A stretch of 64,000 nt of DNA from Dactylonectria macrodidyma. Taxonomy: Eukaryota > Ascomycota > Sordariomycetes > Hypocreales > Nectriaceae. The position numbers were made by a program, and so were the translations under genes. The DNA lies in the NCBI GenBank assembly GCA_020744425.1, contig JAGMUV010000001.1, forward strand, positions 5,890,001 to 5,954,000, written 5' to 3'. The notes below the pieces were generated by a model. That model was not told the origin of the DNA, ran no database searches, and worked only from the letters and a program-made list of their open reading frames with translations. This document shows positions 33,700 to 47,282 of the stretch, piece by piece (the first letter of the stretch is position 1; the number at the start of each line of letters is the position of its first letter).

Positions 33700-36600
33700 T
33701 AAATATTATATATAAGTAAGGTTTTTTAGTAATTATTATAATATTTTGCTTTTAAAGTAATCTTTTTACTTTATAAAATATATTATTTTTCTATTAATTT
33801 TCTTTATATTATAGATTTCTTTAATATAGTACTCTTCTAAGTCTTTTATTACTAGTTTATAACTTTACTTATTATTAATTAGAATAGTATTTTCTATTAA
33901 TTCTAATAATGAGATATAAAAAACTGAATAATGTTATATTTTTAAGTCCAGTCTATAGTTATTTTCTAAGATTTTCTTTAAAACTTTATAAGGTCTAATG
34001 AATTTATAGTCAAGTTTTTTACTTAGTCTATCTATTAATAGGTTTTTTATTACTAGTAAGACTATATCTCCTTTTAAAAAGGATAGTCTCTTTAGCCTTT
34101 TCTAATTATAGTATTTTTTTATCTATCTTTATATAAACTTAAGTTTAGTTTTTATTTCTTTATAGAGATTTTTTTAATTAGTCTAACATTAGGATTGCTT
34201 TTAGGTTAATAATTCTATTATATTATTATTAGTATATGTTTAGTATAAATCTGAAATTAGTATAGTATAGTATAAGCTTAGTGCTTTTATTAATTATAGT
34301 ATTATAACTTAATTATACTATAAGTAACTTTTCTACTTAATTATTTTATTTATAATTAATATAGTATTATAAGTATTACTTAAGTATTTAGTTTATATAT
34401 TCTATCTATCTATTAACTTATAGTTAGAATGCTATTATAAATCAGTAGTTTAATCCTAATTAGGCTATTAAGGCTTACTAAAACTTAGATATAAATAGAG
34501 GTCTTCTATTACTTAGGATCTCTATTAGTAAACTATATACTAATAATATTCTATAAGAATAAATAAGCGAATTATTCAGTATCCGTTAATTCTTAGTATA
34601 ATATAAAATAAGAAAATTTTATAAATCTGTCTATAATAATAAGAATGCTATTATAGAAAGTACTACTTATAAAGTCTTCTAATAGAAGTAATTTTATAAT
34701 AAAATCTATTATAATAGAGTCCTATAGTTACTTAGTAATTAATAGGGATTATAATTCTTTATATAGTTTATAATATTATACTTTAGTTTTATTATATAGT
34801 TTATAGAATTTAATAACTTCTATAACTATTCTTTTTATACTAAGAAATATATATACTATTTTAACTCATTTAATAGTCTTATTAATTCCTAGGTATTTGT
34901 ATAGTAAGTAGTTATAAATGTCCTATATTAAATGTTCTTATAATTCTAAAGGGACTTATAACCTTTATAGTCTAAGTTATAATTTAGGAATTAGGCAAGG
35001 TACTTTTATTACTCTATCTATTTTATATATCTAATTATATTCTTTTATCTATTCATAGAGTGTCTCTTAAGATACTATTATTATAATTTAAACTATTTTA
35101 TTAAATTTATTAACCTATTTAAGTTTCTTCTATATCTTATTAGATTCATAGTTTTAATAGTTATCTATTTCCTAATATTCTTTAGTATATTATTCTAAGA
35201 GATTAATAGAGCATTATTCGCATTATATTATATAATTAATATATGCTTTTATAAAATCGCTATAGAAGTATTAATAGAGTTTCTTAGTTAAGGTCTAGGG
35301 GTTCCTATAGTGATTACCCTAATAGAAGTAAGTAATTACTTAGGATCCTTATAATCTAATTAAGATTACTTTTCCTTCTTATTATAGTAATTCTCTTAGG
35401 GCTGGGTGTTTATTATGTATTTATTATTTAAAGCTTTACTTAGGCTTTTATAATTATTCTAGTAAGTTATCTAATAATCATAACTTACTTATCGCTATAA
35501 TGTATTTTTATTTAAGATATCCTTTAGGGGTATAGGCTAATATTTACTTATTAGCTTTTAGTATATTAATTTTAAAGTCAGGTTATTAACTTATTATATT
35601 AGTTTATCTATTTTCTAAGCCTTTTTTATAAATAATAATATAATTAAATTCTAATAAGTATTCTATATAATGAAGTTATTTTTTACTAAGTTCTTATATA
35701 ATTATAAAGTATAATATGTTTTTATAGTCTATATATATAGTAATCTAATATTCACTTCTTAAGAAGTAATATTAGAATTCTTTAAAAGAATTAACTATTA
35801 TTAAGAATTCTTTATTATAAATAGAGTAATTAAGTTTAGCTCCTTTTAGTATATATAAGTAAAATGCAATTAAGTATAGGTTTCTTTTATTATTCTATTA
35901 TCTAATTTAGGCTCTTAGAGTAAAGTTAGAAGCATCTATTTCTAATTTAATCAGTCATTTTAAGTTAAAGGTTACTAAAACGGGTTTACTAAGGATAGCT
36001 TATTTTAAGTTATTAAAAGCTTTTTAAGCCTTTATATTCTATTTAAAATTTATATCTTTCTTTATAAGTTCTATTAAGGGTTTTATAATTTTACTAAATT
36101 TATAAATAAATCTTCTATAATAATTAGTAAACCCTAAGAAGCTCTATACTTCTTTAACGCTTTTATCCAGTCTTAGCCAATCTTTAATAGCTTTAGTTTT
36201 CTTTTTATCCATTTAGACCTCATTTAGTCAGATAGTATATCTAAGAAAGTCCACTTCTTATATATAGAACTTACTTTTCATAAGTTCTATAAGTAGTTTT
36301 ATATCTTATAGTTTCTATAGAATTATATATATATATTTTATATATTCTTCTTCTATTTCTAAGAAGATTAAAATATTATTAAGGTAATATATAATAAGGA
36401 TATTAAGATATTCTCTTAGAATATTAGTAATTATTTATTAGAATATTACTAGTATATTTATAAGTTTAAAAGGCATTATTAAATATTCGAATAGTCTAAA
36501 TTTAGTTTTAAATATAGTCTTCTATTTATTTTTAGGTTTTATATAAACTAAACTATAAGCATTTTTTAAATTAAGTACTATAAATTACTTTTTACTATAA

Positions 36601-39600
36601 AGACAGTCCTTTAGTTTAGTAATTAAGGGTAGTAATATTTAGTCCTTTAGTATAATATTATTTAATTATTAGTAGTTTATAATTAATTAGAGTTTTCTAT
36701 TCTTTTTTAAAATAAATATAATTAAGTATTTTATAAAGGATTTTAAGATTTTAATATATCCCTTTTTTAATATATCTTTAAAGTATTCCTTTAGTATTTA
36801 TAGTTATATATTATTAAGGTTATAAAGTTTAAAGAACTTAAGTAAAGTTCTATCTTTTAATACTATTTTATAATCCTATTTATTATATTTAAGTAGACCT
36901 ATTTCTAATTCTTTAGTAAATAGTTTTTTATAAATATAGTAAGTAATATATTCTTTAGTCTTTTATTTACTTCTTACTATTTCTTTATTTCTATAAGGTC
37001 TTTATTAAGCTTTATTAGTTAGCTTTATATAAAGGCAATAGTATAATATATTTTACTATTTTAAGCTTTATAGTATTTATATTTTATACTTTAGAGTAAG
37101 AAAGTTTCTATTATTTCTTTTACTAATACTTTACTAATATTATTATTAGTTAAAGTTTAAAATCTTATATTATTATCTAAATCTAATTCTTAAGAAGAGT
37201 AATTATTAATATTATTAAAGTTCACTTAACTAATCCTTTAGTTTATTATTAGGTTAACTCATTTTAACTATAAGTACCTTAAGACTAAAGCATAGTTTAT
37301 AATAAGTATTATATTAAATGAGATCCCTTTATTTTATCCTTCTATAAAAACTTTAAGATAATTAAGCTCTTTAATTATTCTTCTATTATTATAACTAAAA
37401 GAAGATCCTTTAAGATTCTATACTTTATATAAATTCGCTTTATCTTTTTATAAGAGTTTTAATATATTCATTACTATAAAGTAGATATAGTTAAATTCTA
37501 TACTACTATTTACTAAAGTAGGTAGTTAGTTTCCTTTAATTCGTACTTATATTTCTAAGTATTAGTATATTATTAGTACGCTTTTAATTATATATAAAGC
37601 TCTTATTTTAAAGGGTTCTGCTTCTTTTAGCTCTATACCTATTTATTACTTTATTATAAATAGTATTAGGAGTTTTTTATACTCTTTATTATTCCCTCTT
37701 ATAAAAATTAGAATGTCTATCTTTAATTATACTTATATTATATATTAACCTTATTATATATATATATTTAATACTTAGGTTATTAATAGTCTATAAGTTT
37801 TATATTAAGCCTTTAGTAGTTAGTTAAGTAGTCTATATTATACTCTATTAATTAAGTAATACTAAGGTATTTATACTATTTCTATATATAATAGTCTTTT
37901 ATATCTTCCTTTTTATAAAGAGTTATAATAAGTTATTTATTTACTTAGATTAAGAAGTAATCTTATTATAGCTTATCTTTAAAGTATATAATATATTTAT
38001 AGTATATATATAATGCTTATAAGATTTCATTATGTTTTTAATATATTTAATATATATAAAGTTTATCTCTTTATAATTTTCATTCTTTTGGGTTTTATAA
38101 GTTTATTCTGCTCTATTAGTATAAGGCTTAGATATAGATATCTGCTTTTTTTATAGGATCTTACTATTCTTTAGTGAATTATTTGATTTAAATGTCTTCT
38201 ATTATATATATTAATGTATCTTATTCTTTTAAAGTAATACTTTGAAGTTTATTATCTAACTCTAAGTATTTATTTATTAGTATAAGAATATCCTTATTTT
38301 TAATATTATACCTAGCCTCTCTAGCTTAGTATATATTTTATCTTATACTAACCTATAGTCTAGGAGCAAGTTATTATATAGTATAGCTATGTATTGCGCT
38401 ACTATTTATTATAGTAGGTTATTACTTGCTATTCTATTAATAGTTAGGTTATTAGTTAGGGATATTAAATTTATTAAAATCTTCTATTTATATTAGTAAT
38501 TCCCTAAGTTATTAAACTATAGTAATAGTATGTGTTTTATTATTAGGTCAGGGTATAATAGCTAGATAATTTAGAACTTGGCCTATAGGAATGGGTTTCT
38601 ATTTCTTAGTTACTACTTCCTAGGTCTTTTCTTCTTATTCTTTTTTCTTTTCTACCTTATATTAGTATATTACTTCTCATTTTATTTATAATCATTGCTT
38701 ATATGCTTCTAGGTTATCTTTTTCTCTTTCTATTCACTAATTCTACTTACTGAGTTTCTTTTCGCATTTATCTTCTTATAATTACTTATTCTTAAGTCTA
38801 GTTCTTTTAATCAGTCTTCTTTAAGGAATATCTTTATATTTTAGTTTATCTATTTAATCTTATATATTTACTATATTATAGTTATATTTACTAAAGCGTC
38901 TATTAAATCCGCTTCGGGTTATATTAATAGATCAAGTAAGGAGGTTATTTCCTTTTTTAACTGAATTAATACTATAAGTAGGCATAGTAATAGGCTTAAA
39001 TGGTTTTTTTTTCTTTTCTAGGTTTCTTATAGTTATATAAAAGGTATTCTAGCTTATTATAGTTATAGTAATTAAATATTTTCTTTCCTTATTAGAGTTG
39101 CTATTATATTACTCTGAGTTCTATAGGTCCTGCTATAATACTATAAGAAGTGTTAGAAGTTCGTAGTTTCCCTTAGTTAGTATAGTTCTTTCTTTTCTAA
39201 CCACTATTATTATTATTAATATTTTATTTTTCTATTTATCATTTGAATAGTCAGTTATTAATTAGGATAGTGAGTTTAGTATACTAAGCAAAGTCTATAA
39301 GTAGGTCTATATTCTTAGTAAGTTCATCTTTAATATTATCCTTTAGGTTCTAATAAAACTTATTAATAAAGTTCTTATTTAACTAATTAAGTTTTACTAT
39401 AATATATTAGAATTCTAAGAGATATTTAAATACTACTTTTATTTATTTAAGTTTCTTAATAGTATTAAGTATATTATATTTCTTATCTTATTTACTATAG
39501 TTATTAATTAGTAATTATTTATATCTATTAAAACTATTAAATATTATAATTATTTTAAGCTTTTACTAACTTAAGGCTTAGATTATAAAGTCTTTTAAGA

Positions 39601-40200
39601 TTAATTTATAATTCTAAACTGCCTTACTTTTTAGTCTTCTTATAGTATATTATACTTTAAGTAGGTTACTTATAAATAGTAATAAGTAATATATATAGTA
39701 AGACTTAAGGCTAGTAAGGTATTCTTATAGCTTCTTAGGGTTTCTATTAAACTTTAATAGCTATTTAGGCTTAATAGTTTTTCTAATATTATAAATATAT
39801 ATTACTATAGTAAGCTATTTATATTCTATAAGTTAAGCTACTTATTATTCCTAGTTATTCTTAATTTAAACCAGTTTAATAATAAGCTTAGTAATCTTTC
39901 ATTCTATAGCTATAACGATTGTATTTATAATAAGATTACTTAGTAAGGCCTAGAGTTATATATATAACTATTCGAAGCGCTCTTCATTCTAGTATTACTC
40001 TTCTTCTTATATAGTATTAGTGCGCATTCCTAGAGCTAAGAGCTTAGTAAGTCCTATAGAGAGTTGCTTATTCTCTGCATAGAGCTCTCTAAGTTCCTTT
40101 TTATACTTATTATTAGAAGCGTTTATATATTCATCGCTATCTCTATCCTTAGGGAGCGTAAGGGCCTTACTTTTAAATAAAGGTATATTACTAGAAAGTA
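33700..40200 (-). pseudogene. E3 gag-pol ghost
   Basis: Minus strand 36,363-36,386 reads Y-L-N-N-I-L-I-F, the reverse-transcriptase active site with both Asp mutated to Asn. By orientation gag lies at about 38,900-40,200 and RNase H plus integrase left of 36,000. Stops and missense changes occur throughout. Confidence 0.7.
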
Positions 40201-40273
40201 TAGTAAGTATTATTATAGTTTATTAAATATTACTTAGTATATAAGGTAATTATCTAAATAAGAGTTATTAATA

Positions 40274-40710
40274 TATAATAGTTATATTCTTAGGCTAGGC
40301 TATATAAAGTATAGAGTAGCTTAGAAAGGGTTCTTAAGGAATAGACTAAGGTCTATATTAGTAAAATAGTTAGGTTATACTTATTAAATAGTAATTATAA
40401 TATTATATTAAGTAATAATTAATATATAATAATATATAGTAATTAAAGTAGATTAAGATAATTAAGTTATATTAATAGCTAAGGGGCTAGTATTCTAATA
40501 ATAGCCAGTTCTTTAAGTTTATATACTATATAGTATAAAGGCTGATTACTTATATTATAAAGGCGATTGTAATAATTATAGAAGTAATTATAGTAATTAT
40601 AGGAGTGATTATAGTAATCGCTCTATAGTTTGCAGTGATCGTTCGTAATTAATAAGAAATTTGTAGGGGCTATATGATACTAGGCGTCTATTGTTATACG
40701 GGTTGTAATA
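40274..40710 (-). repeat. E3 long terminal repeat (5' copy)
   Basis: 437 bases; its last 100 bases keep more C and G than the partner copy (GTTTGCAGTGATCG, TTATACGGGTTG). Confidence 0.86.
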
Positions 40711-43700
40711 CTTTTATAAAGAGTTAAAGTCTAATATTAAAGATATAATAGTTAAAAAAACTAAACTCACTATATATAATAGACTAGTATAACTTATTAT
40801 AGAAATCGATAACTAGTAATTTAAAAGATGATAGAAAAAGAAGGCTAAGAAGTCTAAAGAATCCTATACTTTATAATAAAAGAATAAAGGAAACTATGCA
40901 AATTAAGGAAAGAAATAATAAATAAATACTTTATATAAAATAGACTTAGGCCTTATAAACATTAGGATAGTTAAGAAAGACTACTTTAAGGTCCTCTATT
41001 AGAACTATAGTATTCTAAGATATACTTCTTATAAATACTAAAAGCTTAAAACTGATTAATAATTCAAACTAGTATTTAAAGGTAAGAAGAAGGTAGAATA
41101 GGTTAGCTAATAGGAAGAAGAACTCTAAATAAGTAAGAAAATAGTTATAATAGTATAAGCAGGTTATAATAATATAGGGATTTTATTTAATAAAATCACC
41201 CCCTTTATAAATAAGGAACTTAAGAGTGAAGAGATACTTAAAGGTAAAACCTATAAAGAAGGAAAGCTAAGCTAGAAGATAGAAAAAGAGCGATAAGCGC
41301 TTTTTAAAGATTGATAGAAAGGTATGACTTCTAATATTAATAATATCTTAACGCTCTGGATATTAGTCCTATTACTTTTAAGGTTAAAGGAGGAAAGACT
41401 ACTTTATAATACTATTAGAAAGATTAGTATAATTAAGAAGGGCAAAGAAATCTGAAAGAAAGATACTTTTAAGTATATTTAACTAATAGTAGAGATAATA
41501 GATAAAGAAAGCGATATCCTAGATTAACAGCCTGCTCTAAAAACACTACTAATTATAGCAGCCCCTTATAAAAGTACTATTAAAATCTTATAATAGTAAT
41601 AAGTGAATAATAAGATTAAATGCAAGTATTACTTATATAAAGAAGGAGAGCTAAGTATTAGTATAAGTACTAAAGCTAGATAAGTAAAGAGGCTTAGGCT
41701 CCTTATTATTAATAAAGACATACTAGCCCTTATGGATAAATACTCTGAATCTAGTAATAATAGTAGTATTAATAATACTTTAGAAGAGGAACTAGTCGTC
41801 CTAAGACTTTTAAAAAGGGAACTAGGAGAAAATACTCCTGACTACTTCTTAAGAAGGGATAGAAAAAGTGAGCGAATATTAAAGCAGTTTATTAAATGAA
41901 TGTTAGATATAGTAAAAGGATAACCTATTTATATTTACATAATCTAATAAAAAGACCTTATTAAGGTAGATAGCTAAATAGAATAAGCGATTATAAATAA
42001 TGAACTATTACTATACTCTTAATACTTTAAATATATTAATGTATTCTGGATATTATATACTTACTATATATACTTATTATATTACTTTAAGAAACTCTAT
42101 TATAACTACTATTCTATATAAACTATACTCTAGCTATTATAATAATTTTATAATAGAATTAAGGCATAGGACTATAGAATTATTAAATAGTTTGAAGGAA
42201 TAAGAATAGCTTAGCTTAAGTTATAAAATAACTTCTATTTTAAAGAATGTATTAAAAAAGATTTAATAATTAATAACTATATTATAAAAGAATGCTATAT
42301 ATATAAAAGAGAAAAGGTATAGTTATAGTATAGCTTATTAAAGTGCTTAGCTGATTATATTATAAACTATAGTAATAAGAAGTACTTTAAGTATATAGAA
42401 TACTTATAAGTAATTTATAAAAAGATCTATAAGATATATAAAGATAGGTTTAACTTTAAGACTTATATAAGAGGAAAACTCTATAATAGGCTATAATATA
42501 AAGAAATTTATAAGTATATAAAAAACGATACTTACTATTTATAATAAAGCGATAGATAAGTATAGTAAAAGTAAAGATATTACTTTTAAGAAAAGCTCTA
42601 AGTATTATAAGAAGTTCTAAAGAGAATATAATTATAATAGAAGTCTGAATTAATAGAATATAAGTAATAGTATTAGTAGACTATAGTATTACTATATATT
42701 ATATTTAATTAGAATTAGTAAATAAGTTAGTATTATTATAAAAATATAAGAAATTTCTTTATAAAGTATCTAACTTAGAAAGAATACTTTTTAACTATAA
42801 TAAAAGAAAGGTATTATAAGAGATTAATTACTTTAAAGTACTTATAGAAAGAAGAAACTAAGAAGTGGATTTTAATATTCTTAATATCGAAGACTACTTA
42901 ATAGTACTTAGATGACCTTAGTTATAAAGGCATAACCCTAATATTAACTAAGAGAAAGGCTAAATGCATTAAAGAGATGCATTCTCTTAAATTGCGAATA
43001 GTAATAGATATAACCTAAGATCTTAAGCTTTAATTAGTAGTAAGAATAATAATAAAGTTATAAAGAAAGAAATAATAGACATTTCCTTATTCTTAAAAGG
43101 AATAAAATAAAAGTACTAATAAAGGAAAATGCAATATATAAAATGAGTTATTATATTTATCTAAAAACAGTTTAAATAAATAGATAAAGACCTTAAAGAG
43201 CAGAAAAAATAATAATAAGTAAAAGAGGAATGACTTAAAAATATACTTCTAAGATACTGAATCTATAAAAAACTCTTTAAGGAGGAACTTAAGACTAGTC
43301 TTTTAAAACTAAGCGAATAGAACTTAGAAATCATCCTAAAGGATAGAACTAACCCTAAGTTTTTTCCTATTTATAACCTTAATAATAATAAGCTAATAAT
43401 ACTAAAAGAATATATTTAAGAAATAGAAAGAAAAGGCTATATTTAGAAATTAAAGTCTTTAGTTAAATACTTAGTTATATTTATATTTAAAAAGAATAGA
43501 AAGCTATACTTTTATATAGACTATAAGTAACTTAACTTAATTACTAAGAAGGATTATATACTATTACTCCTAATCCCTAAGATATATAATAGGCTATATA
43601 GGGCTAAGTAGTTTATAGTACTTAACCTTAAAAGAGCCTATAACCTAATCTATATTAAATAAGGATATAAATAAAAGACTGCTTTTAAAACTAAGTTTAG

Positions 43701-46229
43701 GCTATATAAATACTTAATTATGCCTTTTAGACTTACTAATATACTAACTATATTCTAATAAATAATTAATAATATACTATATAAATATCTTAATATCTTT
43801 ATTATATATTACTTAAATAATATACTTATTTTTTTTAAAAATAAAGAAAATTATAAATAATATATCTATATAGTATTATAAAAGCTATAAAATGCAAACT
43901 TACTTATTAAACTAGAAAAAAGTAACTTCTATACTTTAAAAATAGAATTCTTTAAATATATTATATCTTATAACTAAGTGTGAATAGACCCTAAGAAAAT
44001 TATAATAATATAGGAATAAAAATAACTTAAAAACCTTATAGAACTACAATCCTTTTTTAAATTCGCAAACTACTACTAACAATTTATTAAATACTTTAGT
44101 AAACATACTATCCTACTTACTAGGTTTATAAAGAAAGGAGTTAAGTTTAAATAGGATAATAAAGCAGAATAGGCCTTTTAATTAATTAAGGATATAATTA
44201 CTTTAAAACCTATTTTAATATTATTTAACTTTAATAAAGAAATTGAATTAAAAACTAATACTTTAAAATTCACTTTAAGTAATTAAATTAAATAAAGGGA
44301 TAAAAATAGAATATTATATTCTATTATATTCTATTTATATAAAATATATAAAATAGAACTTAATTACTCTATTTATAATTAAGAATTCCTAACTATTATT
44401 AATTACTTTAAGGAATTTTAATATTATCTTTTAAGAAATAATTATAAAGTTAAGGTTTATATAAATTATAAGAATATCTCTTACTTTATAATAATATAGA
44501 AACTTAGTAAATAATAACTTAGATATATTAAATATCTATTAGAATTTAACTATACTATTATTTATATAAAAGGATTAAAAAATAGATAAGCTAATATAAT
44601 TAGCTAATATACTAACTTTAATACTAGAAAGATTAAAGCTAGTAAGTAAATCTTCTCCTTTACTCCTAAAGAATACTTATAATAAAAATACTTAGGATAT
44701 ATATACTAGTACTATAAATGCTTACTATAAGTAATATTTAGTAGTATATATTATATAACTTATAATAATAAACTACTAAAGAAAATTAAGTAATATAATC
44801 AGACTTATAAAATGAATAGAATTATAAAAAACCTTTACTTAATCCCCGCTTTATAATTAGAATTATAGAAACTGTAAGTTCTAATAGAACTATAAGAATA
44901 GCTAGTATAAAAAATACATTCTTATATATTATATAAATACTAAGGAGTTAATAAAACCCTTAAGAGAGTTAAAATAATATATACATTTCTTAGAATTAAG
45001 AAGGTTATATAAGATATTATTTAATAATACAGCCTTTATATAAAAACTAAGGTATAATACTATAAGCTCTATAGAGAACTACAGCTCCTACTAGTAGCTT
45101 AGAGACTATAGTATTCTATTATTATAAATTTTATTATAAAACTACTTCTATTAAAAGACTTAGTAACTAGAACCTTTTATAATAGCATTCTTATTATTAT
45201 AAATAGATTTATGAAATTCTCCTATTTTATATTATATAAAGAGGTAATAAATATAAAAGAATTTACTTATATATTTAATTAAAATATTATTAGTATATAT
45301 AGACTACTAGTAGAAATCCTAATTAATAGAAGACTCCTATTTATATTTAAGTTTTAATAAGCTTTAATAGTATAGTTTAGACTTAATTATTAATTAATTA
45401 CTATATTCTAATTATAAGTAAATAGATAAATAGAAAGGATGAATTAAATCTTTAAATAATAATTATAATACTATATTAACTATAAATAGAATAATTAGGT
45501 TAAAAAACTACTAATAGTCTAATTAAGCTATAATATTACTATATATAAAAGTATAAAGCTTATACTAGTATTTACGAATTTCAGATTTATACTTAATGCA
45601 TACTATAGATTATAAGAAGGAATTATTAATCCTTATATAATACTTACTTTTAATAAACTAAAAACCTTTATAAAGAACTAAGAACTAAACTTAAGTTTAT
45701 TAGAAACTAAATAAAGAAATATTATAACTCTAAATAGATAAAAGGACTATCCTTTTTAGAGGGGGATATAGTCCTCTTAGTTATAAAAAATGTTTTAATA
45801 AATAGGCTAAGTAAAAAACTCGATTATAAGTTTATTAGACCCTATAAAGTTTTAGAAAAAATCTTAGAAAATAACTACAAGTTAGATTTAAAGAGTAAAA
45901 AACATTTAGTATTCTATATTTTATTATTAGAACTATTTAAAAATATAATTATAATTAATAATAGTTATAATTATAAATTATAAGTAAAAGACTTAGAAGA
46001 GTATTATATTAAAGAAATTTATAATATAAAGAAAATTAATAGTAAGATAATATACTTTATTAAATAGAAAGATTATTTAAAAAGTAAAATATTATAATAA
46101 TTACTAGAAAACCTTAACTATATATAGTATTTACTAAAGACATTTTATATATAATAGTAAAAGAAGAGGAAGGATTAGAAATAGAAGGGTTAAATATCCT
46201 TAGACCTATAGATACTTAGTTAAAATCAT

Positions 46230-46750
46230 TTAAGATAATAAGCAGCTATAACTCTTATACTACCTAGCTCTCCTAAGTGTCTAAAGCCTCTAATAGACCA
46301 TCCTCCTTATCTAGACCTTAGAGTCTATAATAAACTATCTCTGAACGCTTTTCCTTTACTTTACTTCGGGTTTTTTATAAATGAGCTAGATAGCCTGCTA
46401 TAATAGCTATACGTGCTTATAGGGAGGCTAACTCTTTATAAAGCCTTAAGAGATCCTTGCCTGCCTCTTCTTTATCTGCTTTTAGTTTCTTCTTAGTATT
46501 TATAAGCTTAAGTATTATAACTAGTTAGTAGAGTAAGCATACTAAGAGCGAAGAAACTACTTATAAGATAATACGATTTATAAATTATTATAAGACTTCT
46601 TTAGCCTTATGTATTTACTATAATAAGATGAGTTATTAGAAAATATATAGCTTTTACTATAATAAAAGCACTAACTATAAGGCATATCTAATAGTACTCT
46701 AATAATAGTAATAGTATAAGAAAGAGCGTTTATTTCTAGAGTTTTATATA
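46230..46750 (-). pseudogene. E2 accessory frame, antisense to pol
   Basis: Between the E2 chromodomain and right repeat, the minus strand reads KADKEEAGKDLLRLYKELAS, then ARIAIIAGYLAHL, KTRSKVKEKRSEIVYYRL and GLDKEDGLLEALD, with a few stops at probable Gln or Trp codons. This is the coiled-coil part of the accessory frame also seen in E3 and E4. The cysteine-rich part further right is too mutated to trace surely. Confidence 0.5.
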
Positions 46751-46899
46751 TAGGCAGTTTCTATATATAGTTAGATATATTTATTAATATAATATATTAT
46801 AAAAAATATTTAAGAAGGAAGAATAATGAACTAATAAGGCTATTAAGTAAAGACTAATTATATAGCCTTAGGAATAAGACTCTAGAGGGAAAGATATTA

Positions 46900-47282
46900 T
46901 ATTATGGCCTAGGTTCTTACTAGGCGGTTAGGAATAGTAGAATAATAGGACCTGCATCTAGTTCAGCCTAATAGTATAGCCCTACCCTAAGACTAATACC
47001 CTACTAAGACTAATAGTAATAGTCTAGGACTAATAGTAATCTTCTGAGTAAGACAGTAGTCTACTTAGTATATAGTTAACTAAGGAGTATATATTTAATA
47101 CAGATAGCTCTTTAGCTATTAATATAACTTAGTTATATTAAGTACGTTTCACTTTACTATTACTAGATATAATAAGCATTATTTAATCTTAACTCGCTTA
47201 ATTACTTTATTATATAAACCCCTAGATTAGGACCTAGTATACACTAGCCTTATGAGAGTAGCGTATTGACCTAATCGTTATA
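46900..47282 (+). repeat. E2 right long terminal repeat
   Basis: 383 bases; ends CGTTATA directly before the TGTAT duplication. Confidence 0.87.

Larger units (their letters stand above)
32566..40710 (-). mobile_element. Gypsy-type LTR retrotransposon E3, nested in E2
   Basis: Direct repeats of 437 bases (32,566-33,002 and 40,274-40,710) are flanked by CTTTT (32,561-32,565 and 40,711-40,715). A pyrimidine run (TTTCCCTTTT) inside the left repeat marks the minus-strand polypurine tract, so it reads right to left. It interrupts the E2 gag frame. The youngest of the three nested gypsies by position. Confidence 0.87.
31860..46160 (+). pseudogene. E2 gag-pol ghost with chromodomain (split by E3)
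   Basis: Gag is legible at about 32,190-32,430 (FLTQLRAY, IGFFKNKAF, FKPIIRDYI). After E3 the frame resumes at 40,716. Reverse transcriptase: 43,810-43,833 reads Y-L-N-N-I-L-I-F (active site with Asp to Asn). RNase H ghost near 44,240-44,290 (K-T-N-T-L-K-F-T-L). Integrase near 45,120-45,360 (NSILIIINRFMKF, then ILINRRLLFIFKF). A chromodomain follows at 45,996-46,116: EEYYIKEIYNIKKINSKIIY, then FIK, stop where Trp is expected, KDY, and LLENL. No intact frame. Confidence 0.8.
31325..47282 (+). mobile_element. Gypsy-type chromovirus E2, nested in E4
   Basis: Direct repeats of 383 bases (31,325-31,707 and 46,900-47,282) are flanked by TGTAT (31,320-31,324 and 47,283-47,287). The left repeat begins TGTCACGGCC and keeps many C and G in its first 130 bases; the right begins TATTATGGCC. 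A purine tract precedes the right repeat. E3 is inserted in its gag region at 32,565. Net length without E3 is about 7.8 kb. Confidence 0.88.

Noticed and set aside
42000..42203. Plus-strand frame of 67 codons, Tyr/Leu-rich
   Set aside because: Random open stretch in E2 between protease and reverse transcriptase; composition reflects A/T bias.
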